DNA of 64,000 nt from Galbula dea (taxonomy: Eukaryota > Chordata > Aves > Piciformes > Galbulidae). Under the pieces are notes generated by a model. That model saw only the letters and a program-made list of their open reading frames with translations, was not told where the DNA came from and did not search any database. The translations under genes and the position numbers were made by a program. The stretch spans positions 6,602,979 to 6,666,978 of the forward strand of contig VWZX01004666.1 in NCBI GenBank assembly GCA_013399015.1, read 5' to 3'. Of the stretch, positions 14,201 through 26,200 are shown one piece after another. Position 1 is the first letter of the stretch. Each line of letters begins with the position of its first letter.

Positions 14201-17200
14201 CCACCCTTCAAATCCATCTCTCTCTGATTTAGAGATAAGGATGTTATGTGGAACCATGTCAAAGGCCCTACAGAAATCTAGTTAGACTATATCAATTGGT
14301 CTGCCCTCATCGACTGTTGCAGTTTCTCCATCACAGAAGGCCACCAGATTGGTCAGGCACGATTGTGGAGAATGTGGAGAAGGTGTTAAAACACACAGAT
14401 AAGCAGATATAAGAAGAAATGCAAACTGTGCAGAATATCCATATCAATTTGTAAATTGCTTAATTAATAGGATGAAGATCAGTCAAGCTTTTCTGCTTAT
14501 GAGAGCACGGGCGGTGAGTTTCTTTTTTAGTGTCATTTACAATTTTGAAACCTTTGCCCCTTGTATTTAAATAGAATTGTGTTTACTTAAAAGGTAAAGT
14601 GAATTCAGGTTATTTATATTGTGAAAGTTATGTCTCAAAGGATTTTTATCATGTGAATTCTCTTTCCACATTAAGGCTTGTAGAAGACATTTCTATGGTC
14701 TTTTTTTTTAGAAAATATCACTGTTAAAAATGTCAGCATCAGGTCTCAGATGTTTTCAGAAATCAGCCGTTATGAAAAGCTTGTTGGAAGGCATAAGATG
14801 CTAAGAGTCAAACAGGAATGTCAACACTAAGCAAAACCCTTTATGAGTAATAGTATATAAGAGATGTAGATGCTACAAAAAGAAATTGTATGCGATTCAT
14901 GTGTCTTGTAAGTGATTCAGTCAAAGACATAATAAAATTCCAGGAGGCTCAGATGGTGCAAGATCAACTCCTTTGCTGTTTTAATCAGGCTAATGACTGG
15001 GACTCAGACCAGAAGGAATTGCTTTTTCAGAAAAAGCAATTTTAGTAAAAGGTCAATCTACAGTACATACAGTAGTTCTGGCACTAAAATGACAGCAATA
15101 CCTGGATTTCAGTTAAGATGGTTATTATTTGGCTGAATTTGAATCTCAAGAATTTAAGACTACATCTCAGATGCAGTGCACCTAATATAAAAACTGAATG
15201 GTATGTGGACAAGCTTCTATGACACATTATAATGTAATATATTCAGAGAAAAAGGCAATGGCTTAGAAGGCAAATTATTACGTCAAGATGCATCTGCCTT
15301 TTTCTTTCTTAAAGAACTGATGTGTATGTGAAAGGTCTAATTTTCAGGTAAAATATTTTCATCAAATCTGCAATGAGAACTATGAAACTAGAAAATAAAT
15401 AGGCCTGTGGATAACAGCTCCTTTTGGAACATAGAGCATTATAACAGAAAGTAAATCCAGTGAAATCAAATCATCTTGCATGAGTGTTCTACAATTCAGT
15501 GTGGGAAGTAGCTAGGATTAAAATCAGTAGCTCTTGCCAACTAAAGAATTTTTGTTTTCACTTTAGACTTTTCAGAAGATCTGAGGAAATCAGATATAAT
15601 TTTTATTTTTGGTAAGTAGGATTCCTAATTTAACCTCTACATTTGAAAATCCCCATGTTATTTAGTTTTGATTGTAAGTATGTTTAGCAGAACAGCTTGG
15701 CTTAGAGTATTTATGCCACAATTGTGGTTTAGTATTTTGAAAAGTAGTTAGAATTTAATATCTTATTAACCTGGGTCTGACAATGCTAACAACACTTGTT
15801 AGAGAAGGAGGTAAGTAAGTTTGAACATATTCACAATGACTTACTTTCTTGTGCAACTGCAATACTGTTTTGTGATCTCTCATAGCAAAGCTGCCTCATA
15901 AAACGTTACTACATTGGGTTTATAACACAAAGTTTTGAGGCTTAGGCAAAACAAAAAAAGTCAGGTCTCTTCACCTCTTCATTTTTGAATCAACTTCTGT
16001 AAATTCAGGTTTCAATTCTGCATGTGCTCCACATGCTGTTAAAAGGTCAGTGGGCTCATCACCATGCATGATGCTTAGCATGCACTTAAGTCTTTGCAGG
16101 TTCAAGGTTTAATTTATATTTTACTCTCTGGAAGTCTACCGAGGAAAAGCACCCTGTTAATGCGCATTATTGTATAAGACTAATAAGCATAAACTTTGAA
16201 CAGCCTTTTAAAACAAATTATAACCAGAAGATTTACAAGTTTCAGCTTAATGCCTGGTACTAGTTACTTGAAAAGATTAATTGCTTTTTTATCAAGCAGA
16301 GTTTTTCAGAACTACTTTACAATACAGAGGAGAAAACACATTTCCAAGGGCCTACAGATAGATATCAAAACATGGGTATTTTTACTTTGTGCACTCTTTT
16401 TCCCTAAGGGGAAAAAGGACGACTTCTGAAATCAGTCATTAATGAATGGAAGTTTCATTCAGGTGCAAAACCACAAAGATGTTTGAGGGACAGAAGCATC
16501 TTTCAAATGAGGAGAGGCTGAGAAAGCTGGGATTCTCCAGCCTGGAAAAGAGAAGGCTCCAGGTGATCTTAACATGTACAAATACATGATGGAAGGGAAT
16601 GAAGATGAGGGAGACAATCCTCTGAGTAGTGCCCAGTGACAGGACAAGACAAAATGGGAAAAAACTTAAAATACATGAAATTCCATCTGAACACAAGAAA
16701 AAATTTTTTTACTGTGAGAGTGATCTAACACTGGAGGGTGGCCAGACACTGGAACCGGTTGCTCAGAGAAAATAGTCTCCATCCCTAGAGATGCTCAAAA
16801 CCTGGGGATGCTGTCCTGAAAAACCTGCTATAACTGACCCTCCTGTAACAGAGTTGTCAGACTAGATGATCCCAAGAGGATCCTTCCAACTTATAGGATT
16901 CTGTGAAAAGCTAGCACGTTCATGTGTACTTTTATCTCATCCTCTCTTGCACCAAATACAAGTTGACTCAATTTATTGCAAACATATGGTGGTTATTGTG
17001 CGTTTCAAAAAGAACTACAAATCCTTGACTGTTGAACTACATCTTTCTGCAGTTCACTACAGTGACAAATTTTCATTCTCTGCCCCACATATCATTTTGG
17101 AAAATTATGTTTGGGTTTGTACAGATACAGATTTTTTTTTAAAGTCAAGATGTTCAAGGAATTTTGCCTCAAGCTGTCCGTGGTAAGGGATATTTATTTA

Positions 17201-20200
17201 GCTCTGGACTATTTTTTTCAAAGTTATTTTTAGTTTTCATTTATAATTTTTTGTAGGCCCTCTTCCAGCTTAAAAACTGAAAATGCACCTTTTCCCTATT
17301 TATTTTTCCTCTTAAATCCATCTCAGACTTTCTAGTACATGCTTTCTAGAACCAGAGAAAAATATACTTAATTAAAAGTCTAAGTACTCTCTGTTGAAAA
17401 TGTTATAATGAAAAGCTTGACTAAGTCCAAACATGGAATATTTCAACAGATTATGTAGAATGATTTAAACCTTTACCCAAATACCTTCATCTCCTCCCAT
17501 CCTCCCACCTCTGAAAAAGCTTCTTGAAGTCTGATGCATAGAGTGAGGGTTTATTTTTTCTGGATTATTTTTCGGGGTGAGAAAAACTAAAGCGAGATCT
17601 TCACAGTTGCTTATTTGGCTGCAAAATCTCAATTTTACTCCTATCTAGGTATTGAAGGTAAATGGTATTTCCCCAGAGACAGATTTCTTGCTGGTGCTAG
17701 GTTGGAGTGACAATAAGCTCTTTTTCCTTATGGCATTTTCCGGCAGGTAAATGTGCCAGAATCACTTGATGACCCACATGCACTCCAGGTTTAACATTAT
17801 ATACACACTAGACAAATAGATAACCTTACTGCCTAAGCAGTAATGTTATCTTACATGTCAGTCAAATGTTGAACTCTTATCACTGACTTGCACAAGGACA
17901 AAAGAAAACTTTGAAGAAGCTTTACAGGAACAGAAAAAAACTGGGGGGAGGAGGGGAAAGAAAAAAAACCACAACAACCCACAAACAAAAAGCACAAGAA
18001 ACTCTCAGTGGCTAAGTACTCCTTTGCAGCACTAGAAGTGAGCAGCCTTGACTAAAAATAGTAGAAAAGATGGGTTAGAGCATACTGCTGTAAATACTTA
18101 CACAGGAAAAACTCTCTGTCTTAGGTGCCATTAGGAATGTTTACTCATTGCATAGATGTATTCATGAGGAAATAAGATGTTTATAAAGATATTTTGAAGC
18201 TAGAGTTCTAAAGATGTGCACTTGAAGTAGTTTACAAATTGAATACACCATCTGCCATAACTGATGAGATACTGTTCAGAAGGCAAAGTTAAAAAAACCA
18301 GACAATTATTTTCCCCACTAATTTTCCTTGAAAATTGTCCAAAAAGGGAAAGAAAAAAATCTAATTAGCAAAGGTTTATGTCAGAGTTAATGTAGGAATT
18401 AATTGGTGTAACAGTCAGCTTGGATTGGTTAAGCAACAAAATGTTTTATCTAGACAGCAAACAGAGATATGGAACCAGCAAGTCAAAAATATGGGAGATA
18501 ACCATAGGGAAATAAATGGGACAAAATGTTAAATTTGGCCTGTAAAGTAAAATTTAGGAGAAAAAAATAAAAGATTAAAGAGGTGCAAAGAAAATTTGGG
18601 GGATGCTCTATAATTCAAGACTCATGTAATTGTCAATCACTATAAAAAACCCAACAAACCAACCAAACAACTCCACCAATCAAAAAAACCCTTTTTCATC
18701 AGAGCAACATGAAAAGTAAAATCTCATCCACAATGAACAATGTATGATTTTATCATTCTTAACTACTGTGATACTCTACATCACATGCAGAAAATCGTCA
18801 TACATAAAGTTACTGGAAGCATTATCCCCCCACAGTCTTCTCCATAGCCACATTTGGCTTTGGTTGAGGCTGAAACTGAATCAAAAAGTTTTCAGGAATC
18901 TTTCTGCACTTTGTATCAGAGATAAACTCTCTTTCTCTTAAATGTGGTTAAGACTTAGTGCAACCAATTTTCTTTCCAATTTCCTTCCTTATAGTCTTTC
19001 TGGAGAACCAAACTGATAATGGATTCAGCTCAATGTAATGTAACACCAGGTTTTCAGCTGACACTCTGAAGGTCTGACACCACCTACACTTACGAGTAAA
19101 ACATGATCAGCTGCAGACACTAGCTTCTTAACTCAAAACTTTCTTAGGTCAATGTACGTCAGATCCTGAATGACTTTGTCTTGATCTAACTTGATTTTAG
19201 CCTTGCTTTGAGTAGAAATGAGGTTCCTTCCAACCTAAATTATAGCTACTGCAGCATATGACAGCTCCTTGTACAATCAGATAGGCATAGGATGAGTAGT
19301 ATAGGTAATTAAAACCCCAATTAATCCAAGTACTAACTGTAGAAGCTAATGAAGGCTGCTTCCTCCAACTTCCCAGAAAATGAGCTCCATGTTTCTTTTA
19401 AGAAGGGTGAAAATTCAGTGATGCCCCAGGACACCACATCACTCTGCCAACATGTGCTCCAGGTTTTTTTCTGGTTAAAATCACCTTTCAGAAAAGAAAC
19501 TCTGAGGGGTTTTGATGTTAAATGACAGCATCCTTCCTGTATGTTTTCATTCATACTAAAATCATACATGAACAACAGATGAGGTGCTATTTAGAAGCCT
19601 TCAAATGCCATATTCTGAACCTACGGCTTATTTTTATTTGCATGAACAATCCAAGTAGCATTGATAGACTTGCCTAACTGATCAAGACCTCCAAAATCAT
19701 AGCTTGAATATAAGGGTAGCTTGGCTGGGATTACTTTGGTTTTAGTTCTGACTTGTCAGGCTCCATTGTGCAGCTAGGTTTTCCCTGTGAGTACCTTTCC
19801 ATGACAAAGGGATTATACTCATCACGAAGATAAGGTCTAGAAGTTGAAATATTTTAAAGTGAGCAAGGGGACTTTTGTAAATCTTGCTGCTGGCATTGTA
19901 AGTAAGTGTTCATGGTATTTTGGTATATGATCAACTCATAAAATTTGGCAAGTTTAAAACAGAGACATCCTACTCTATCTATATAACACTTCTGCTTTAG
20001 TAATATCTCTAGCAGCAAAGCTGGTTCATGAACTGCTCATATTGCTCACTGCTGACCCTGCTCACCCACAGCAGCAGTTCTAGGTCCCTCCAGCATCATT
20101 AATTCATCTGCTTTGTGATGTGCTGTAGGCCAGAACAGTACATTTGAGTTGCGTGCCTAAGGTTGCTGCAGTCTTTCATAGTCTGGAGGGAACTAAGGCA

Positions 20201-23200
20201 TGAGGGAGAGCAGGCGTAAGAGCCAAATTCTTAAAAGCGAGACCTTTCACTGATCTAAAACATGCTGCAGTTAAACATTCAGAAGTACTTCTTGGGCAGT
20301 TGTCATTTCTTCCTACCCTCTGAGACCACTGTTTTTTTCCCTCCTTGAAGTGCACTCTATGAAGCATTTATGCAGTCAATAATTAATTGGGGAAAGGTGA
20401 CCACTTAAGTCAGCAGTGCTGCCAGAAAGTTATTTACTAGAATATCCCCTTACACATTAACAGTTAGCTGAATCAACATAATGGAAGGGAAAACTGTACT
20501 GAGGCAGTGCACAGACCTTCTAATCCAGCCTTGTCTACAGAAAAGTGATATAGAATCACAGAACAGTTTGAATTGGAAGGGACCTTTAGAGGTCATCTAG
20601 TCCAACCCACCTGTAGTGAGCCGGGACACCCATAACTAGATCAGGTTGCCCATAGCCCTGTCCAACCTGACCTGGAATGCTTCCAGGGATCAGGCATCCA
20701 CCACCTCTCTGGGCAGCCTGTTCCAGTGCTTCATCACCCCCATCGTGAAAAGTTTCGTACTTATGTATACTTAACTATGTTAAATTTCTATACTATCTGG
20801 TGCTTTTTTCCCAGATACTTGCTTACTGTTTGTATCAGAAAACAAAGGGACACACAAAAGATTCAATTTCTAAGAGTAATCGCACTGACTGATACAATAT
20901 GCTTAATTTCTTAATCTGCAGGGGTTTATTAAGTTAATGAATGAGCTTTAAAGTAAGGCATACTACACTTGGCAATGCCAGCATAGCACAAAAGTATGCT
21001 AACATTGAACAACTACTGGTGGTTCTTCAACATTCTCTTACAGGTAACAGCACACTTAATTCCTCTGGCACTTTTCTAGGCTTTAACTCTATCATCATGT
21101 CATATATGGAAATGGGAAGACAACATGATTAATCTGAATAACAATTTGCCATGAACCACTCTGTCACTGATTAACACTTTTTTTTTCAAAATACACAGAG
21201 AGAAAAAAAAGAGACTTAACAGAAAATGAGCATTCACAAAGAATTTTACGCCTTCACAACAAAATTGGGGACATATTTTCATTCTCCTAACAATTGAGCC
21301 TTTGGGAGAATTTCACTGCCTTTTTCAATGCTTCAATTTTCTTCTGTTTGAAAAGCAGCATAACAAGCTGAAGCCTTCTTAACTGAAAATATCTTTGTAC
21401 AAGATTTTGTTATACTTTATATGCAGCTGTTGTTCCTTATAAACTTTATTCAAGTAAATTTATTTTTTAGAAAAAGACCTATAGATTTAATAAAGAGTCT
21501 GAAAAAAATAAAATACAACTTTTGCAACACTGCAAACTGATAATATGCTTCATAACTGCAGAGTTAATTTGCTGTTGAAGCTGCTTAGGTAGCAGTCCTA
21601 TAAGTATATATCCCAAAGAGGAAGTATCAGTAAGGAAATGCATTTTCACATTCTTTCTCTCTTAAATAGCTCTGTCTCAGTCACGTTAAATACTGGCCTT
21701 CAGAGGGAGACAAGACACAAACTAATACTTGGACTTCAGGCATGCAAATCAATACTGGCATAAATGACAACTGAGTGCTCAGCTCTCAGTGCTGGATTTC
21801 CTGGGGGCATTCAGCCTCTTCTCAGATGAGGCCAAGCAAGAACTTCAGTCACATTCGTTGATAAGAAAGCAGAAGACTTGTAAAGTGTGTTATACACATT
21901 TGTCAAGCAGTAGGATGCTTTGCCTACTCATCAAATGACACTAAATTAATAGCAGTGGCCATAAAAATTACCATTTTCAACACATATCTGTTATTTAATT
22001 ATGTTTTTTCCTCACTAAAGAGCTCAGCATTTTAATAATCTCAGCTTTAACAGAACTCTTGTATAAAAAATAAACATAGACAATTTTAATTAATGTTTTG
22101 GAGGTACAGTAAGTCTTGTTATGGTGCATGCCCTCCATATTTTGTCATTCTGACAGTATTCTCTTTGAAAATGCTAAACAGATAAAGGTATTCAGAAATA
22201 CATCAACTTTTCTGAATTTTTTCCTGCTTAACAACCAAAAATTTTCCTTGTATTGTTATTTCTAAAAAACAATATAGTTTATTGAGCATATGAAGGGACA
22301 TTATAAAATTTCTGTTGTGGCTCTGCATTCAGAAGAGAAAGTTATATAAGAAACAGAATAAAATCATTTCTATAGCTGATTCTTTTTCTAATACTGTGCA
22401 TATACACCAAATAAATAGGATGAAATTACTACATTGCTAGTATAGTCAAGGCCAGAAGACAGAATGTGTAAAGAAGCACATGCAAACTTACAAATGTAAA
22501 AAAACCAAACCAGACCAGAAATAAAATTGATTGCCACTGTATATATTTAACAGTCTCATTACAGATAATTTGCCTATAATTTCTCTGCATCTATTTCTCT
22601 ATAGCCACTCTTATTTATTCCTTGTTTTCTTTCAATCAGCACTTTTGCAAAAGTATAACGTTCTTCTTACTAAAGCAACAGAAAAACAACATACAACCCA
22701 CATTGTCAGGAAAATGAGACTGCAGCAAAGATATTTCTCGCTAAAATTGTAGCACAAATGTGATTCTCACACCATGGGCTGATAATTGTCTTTGTGAAGT
22801 AAAAGACTCCATGTTCCAGTAGACAAAACCATTCCTTTGATGCTATTGCCTTATGACCCAATTTTTATTCTCAGCTACATTACTGTAACTTCTCTGAACA
22901 TCATATTCTCAGAGCAACTATAACTTAAATTGAACGCACAAGTTAGAAGAAAATCCAAGTCAAGAGGAGATGGTGCCAAATTCACATAGTTGTCAACAAG
23001 TTATTCCTTGTTTATATTTTGCTGAACAAATATAGAAGAGAAATAATGTATTTTCTAGAATATTAAATCCACATAATAGGGCTATGTAGTCATATTTGCA
23101 AAGCCCAACAGTTGATAAAGACACCAATCACATGCTTTAAAAAAAGCATGGAAAGAGGTGTTTGTTTGGTTTTTTAATCTTGGCCCTGCCTTTTGATTTT

Positions 23201-26200
23201 TGAGCACCATCTTCCTACAAGTGTATAGTTATCTCCTACTGTGATAGACCTTCTGAACAGATCTGTCGAACACTGAGAAAATCCCAGTATGTGCCTTGAA
23301 ATTTCTCCCCAGATCCTAATCACAACAGAAATTTGCTTTCTGGGCCTCCCCCTGCAACCTCAACACTAACATGGCCTCTTAGCCCTTCCCACCCTGCCCC
23401 CACAGGGTGCTCACCTCAGTCCCGAGCAGCTCTTGAGCTCACATCCATAGGAGCAGGATCCCTGTAGGAGCTTCCAGCAATTTCTATAAACTGTCTGTCT
23501 CTCCACTTGGGTTAGGGCAGCTGCTCAGCAAGCAGCTGAAGAAGCATTTGATATTTCACAGGTTTGGCTTTCAGGGTGCCATTGAGGAACAGGACGATGC
23601 CAGCACCTACAGAGCAAGAAAGTGTCCAGAGCCTCTGAGACAGCCCCAGAAAAAGAGCACTTGCTAGAGAGGCATCCTTTTGAGACTCTTGAGGTGGTGG
23701 CAGCTCTCCTTTGAAAGAAGCAGGGAGACTTGAGATGCCATTTCTTACAGGAGGACATCTGCAGCATTCACTTAAGTCCCCAGCCTTCATCTCCCACCCT
23801 CACTAACTCCTCAGAGGCCCCCAAGTGATGAGCCCCCAGCCTGCAGCTATGGTGATCTGGGAGAAAGGGGGTGGGATGAAGCAGGTGCCTTCACTTCAGC
23901 GTCTGGAAAAATCACTTGAGCAGCTACACCTGAGCAACTTGTCAGCTGAGACTGCCCTTTACCCTTCTGCTTCTTTGACTCTGGGCCTGTTTCAGTGGTG
24001 AGTTTTCAGCTGAGTACAGTTGTAGATGTAGAAGAGGGGGTGGTAACAAGGTCTCCAAGTGTCCTTTATTTCAGAGCACTTTACTCATATGCTTCCCTGC
24101 AGCGTGCATAAAAAGCAAGCCAGTACCACAGCTGCTGGGAGCAGTATGATTAAGTCTTTCGTTATCAGCTTCAGTACTTGGCTTTCAGTTATCAGCAGAC
24201 ACGGCAGCATGTAAGAGCTTTCCAGAAGCACAGTAAAATTTTGCTCTTACATTTACCACAGTGCAAAAGAGTTTAGTTACTGTATGCCTACATGTATCCC
24301 ATATAACAGAGGCAGGTTGCCTCTACCTTTCCATTCCATAAATGAAGGAAACATACTTCCCTCACAAGGATGCAGTGAGTGTTAGTTTGCTAATATGTGT
24401 TGCATCTATCAAGGTGAACACACACTGAGTCGAATACCCTTTCCCACTGGCTGGCAGTTTCACGTTTTTCCTTTACATGGTAATAGCGTTTTAGGAAGGG
24501 GTTCTTTTCTGCAAGATATTTCCCACTGTTGTTACTCCTTCAACTTTGGTGCACGTTTTTAAGTCAGCCATGTAGTGTATCAGAAAGGAAGTATATGACT
24601 TGTTCTGCTGCATACTGTCTCTTTGCAAAAAAAAAAAAAAAGCAAAATAGTCATTACTATCCTCCTGGTTTCTTTGTTACTGTAGTTGGAGAAAACACAG
24701 ATGTTATTCTTTTCTAATTCTAGACATTTTTCCCTCACAAAGGTGGGCCTGGCTCTGGCAAAGGTAGCCAATGTGAACGGTTAGTCCAGAAATATGGATT
24801 TACTTACCTGTCCACTGATGACCTTCTCCAAAATGAGTTATCGTCATTATCAGAGAGAAGTAAATTGATTAAAGACATCATGGAATGTGGTGAACCTGTG
24901 CCTGGCGTAAGAACCAGTTTTATTTGGAGTCCTAATGATTAAACAGAGCAGTGATAGGCAGCTTGTCTGAAAGGGTGGAAGTAAGACACTAGAGCTGATG
25001 ATTCCCATTTAAAGAAAATTAACCTGCAACTTGAGGGACAAGTTTCCTCATAGTCAGATCTGTGGCATTTCTTTCCCCTTTCTATGCCATTATCTCTTTA
25101 CATTTCAGACTCACATAAGCAACAAATCGGTTGTAAAATACAGGAGACAGATGCTGTGCTATACATTGCAAAATGTAAGAATAATTACAGGAAACAGAAA
25201 CTTTATGTCCATTTTATAGTGTAACACTTCAGATTCAGAGCTGGTCCTCCTGGCAGCTATTCTAATTTACAATACCTGCTGCAGGTCCCTGCAGAGCTGG
25301 CTAACATCCCAGAGTAGCTGGGCTGCAGTTTATTTAATAGAGACTATGAATAGACAAGAGTGTGTTGTTCCCAGCTCTTAGTAGGTTCACAGCCCCAGCA
25401 CTTGGTGGGTCTTCAGCAAGTGCAGCTAGATCATAGAACATGCTTGTTAATGAAAAAGATACTGGGAAGTGCTGCTTAGGGGACACTAAAAGCTATGCTG
25501 AGGCTTGATTTTGTTTGCTTTGCTCTTTGGTGTGTTTGGGTGGATGGAGTCTCATCACTTTCCATGTAGTATAATTATATTAATGACATAGCAAAATGCA
25601 ATCAGATTGGAATATGCTGCAGCAGTGCTCCAAAGTTTCACAGGTTCTTACATTAATTTTGAAACTATGAAATATTGCCAGCTGTCTAGAGGATGCTTGA
25701 GATCACCTGGGTGGGTTGCAACACAATTTGTGTAGCATAGCTGACCCCGAGAGAAGAAAAAGTAGGGTGCACTGCTACCTGCAGGACAAGAAAAACACCT
25801 GCATTTACAGGACCTGCTTTTAGCAAAATAAGGCTGCTTTTTTGCAAAACAAGGTGTCAGACTAAAGTCAGTGTAACAAACAAAGATATCAATCTTTCTT
25901 ATTAATTAACCATATAACTCTCTTTCTAATGCAGGGTGTTATTCTAGAGCTACTGAAAGAAGCCATGGTTTCCAAGTTAGGGGACACAAAAGGATTTTTG
26001 ATCGATGGGTATCCCCGGGACCTAAAGGAAGCAGAAGCGTTTGAGAGCAAGGTGACCATATGATCATAAAGCTGGTATAACACCGGTGACTGTACTTCTG
26101 ATGCTGCTTGGGTCTCCATCTTTAGGTGGTTCCAATGGCGACATGTGAAGAACCCAATCTAAAAGCATTGGGATGTTGGTCACTGGAACTTCAGCACTCT

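Larger units (their letters stand above)
2251..14470 (+). other. AK5 intron of 12.2 kb
   Basis: Contains CR1 copies at 2856-3998, 6000-6290 and 13525-14368, a CR1 tail remnant at about 13106-13130 and an LTR-like module near 12209-12420. The remainder (4000-5990, 6300-12200) is AT-rich with short A/C tracts (6693-6716, 10321-10361) and no gene that I recognise. Confidence 0.8.
15612..24742 (+). other. AK5 intron of 9.1 kb
   Basis: Contains CR1 copies at 16470-16903 (+), about 19172-19244 (+ remnant) and 20550-20757 (-), A/C tracts at 17961-17995 and 18645-18672, and a GC-richer patch at 23330-23960. Otherwise AT-rich with nothing recognised. The short intron 14514-15566 also shows nothing. 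Confidence 0.8.

Noticed and set aside
13923..14285. 120-codon plus-strand frame
   Set aside because: It is the antisense reading of the minus-strand CR1 reverse-transcriptase segment.
24723..24742. TTCTAG just before 24723 as the acceptor of the AK5 P-loop exon
   Set aside because: It would add 19 bases and break the frame into GGPGSGKG; the AAAG acceptor keeps phase with the preceding microexon.
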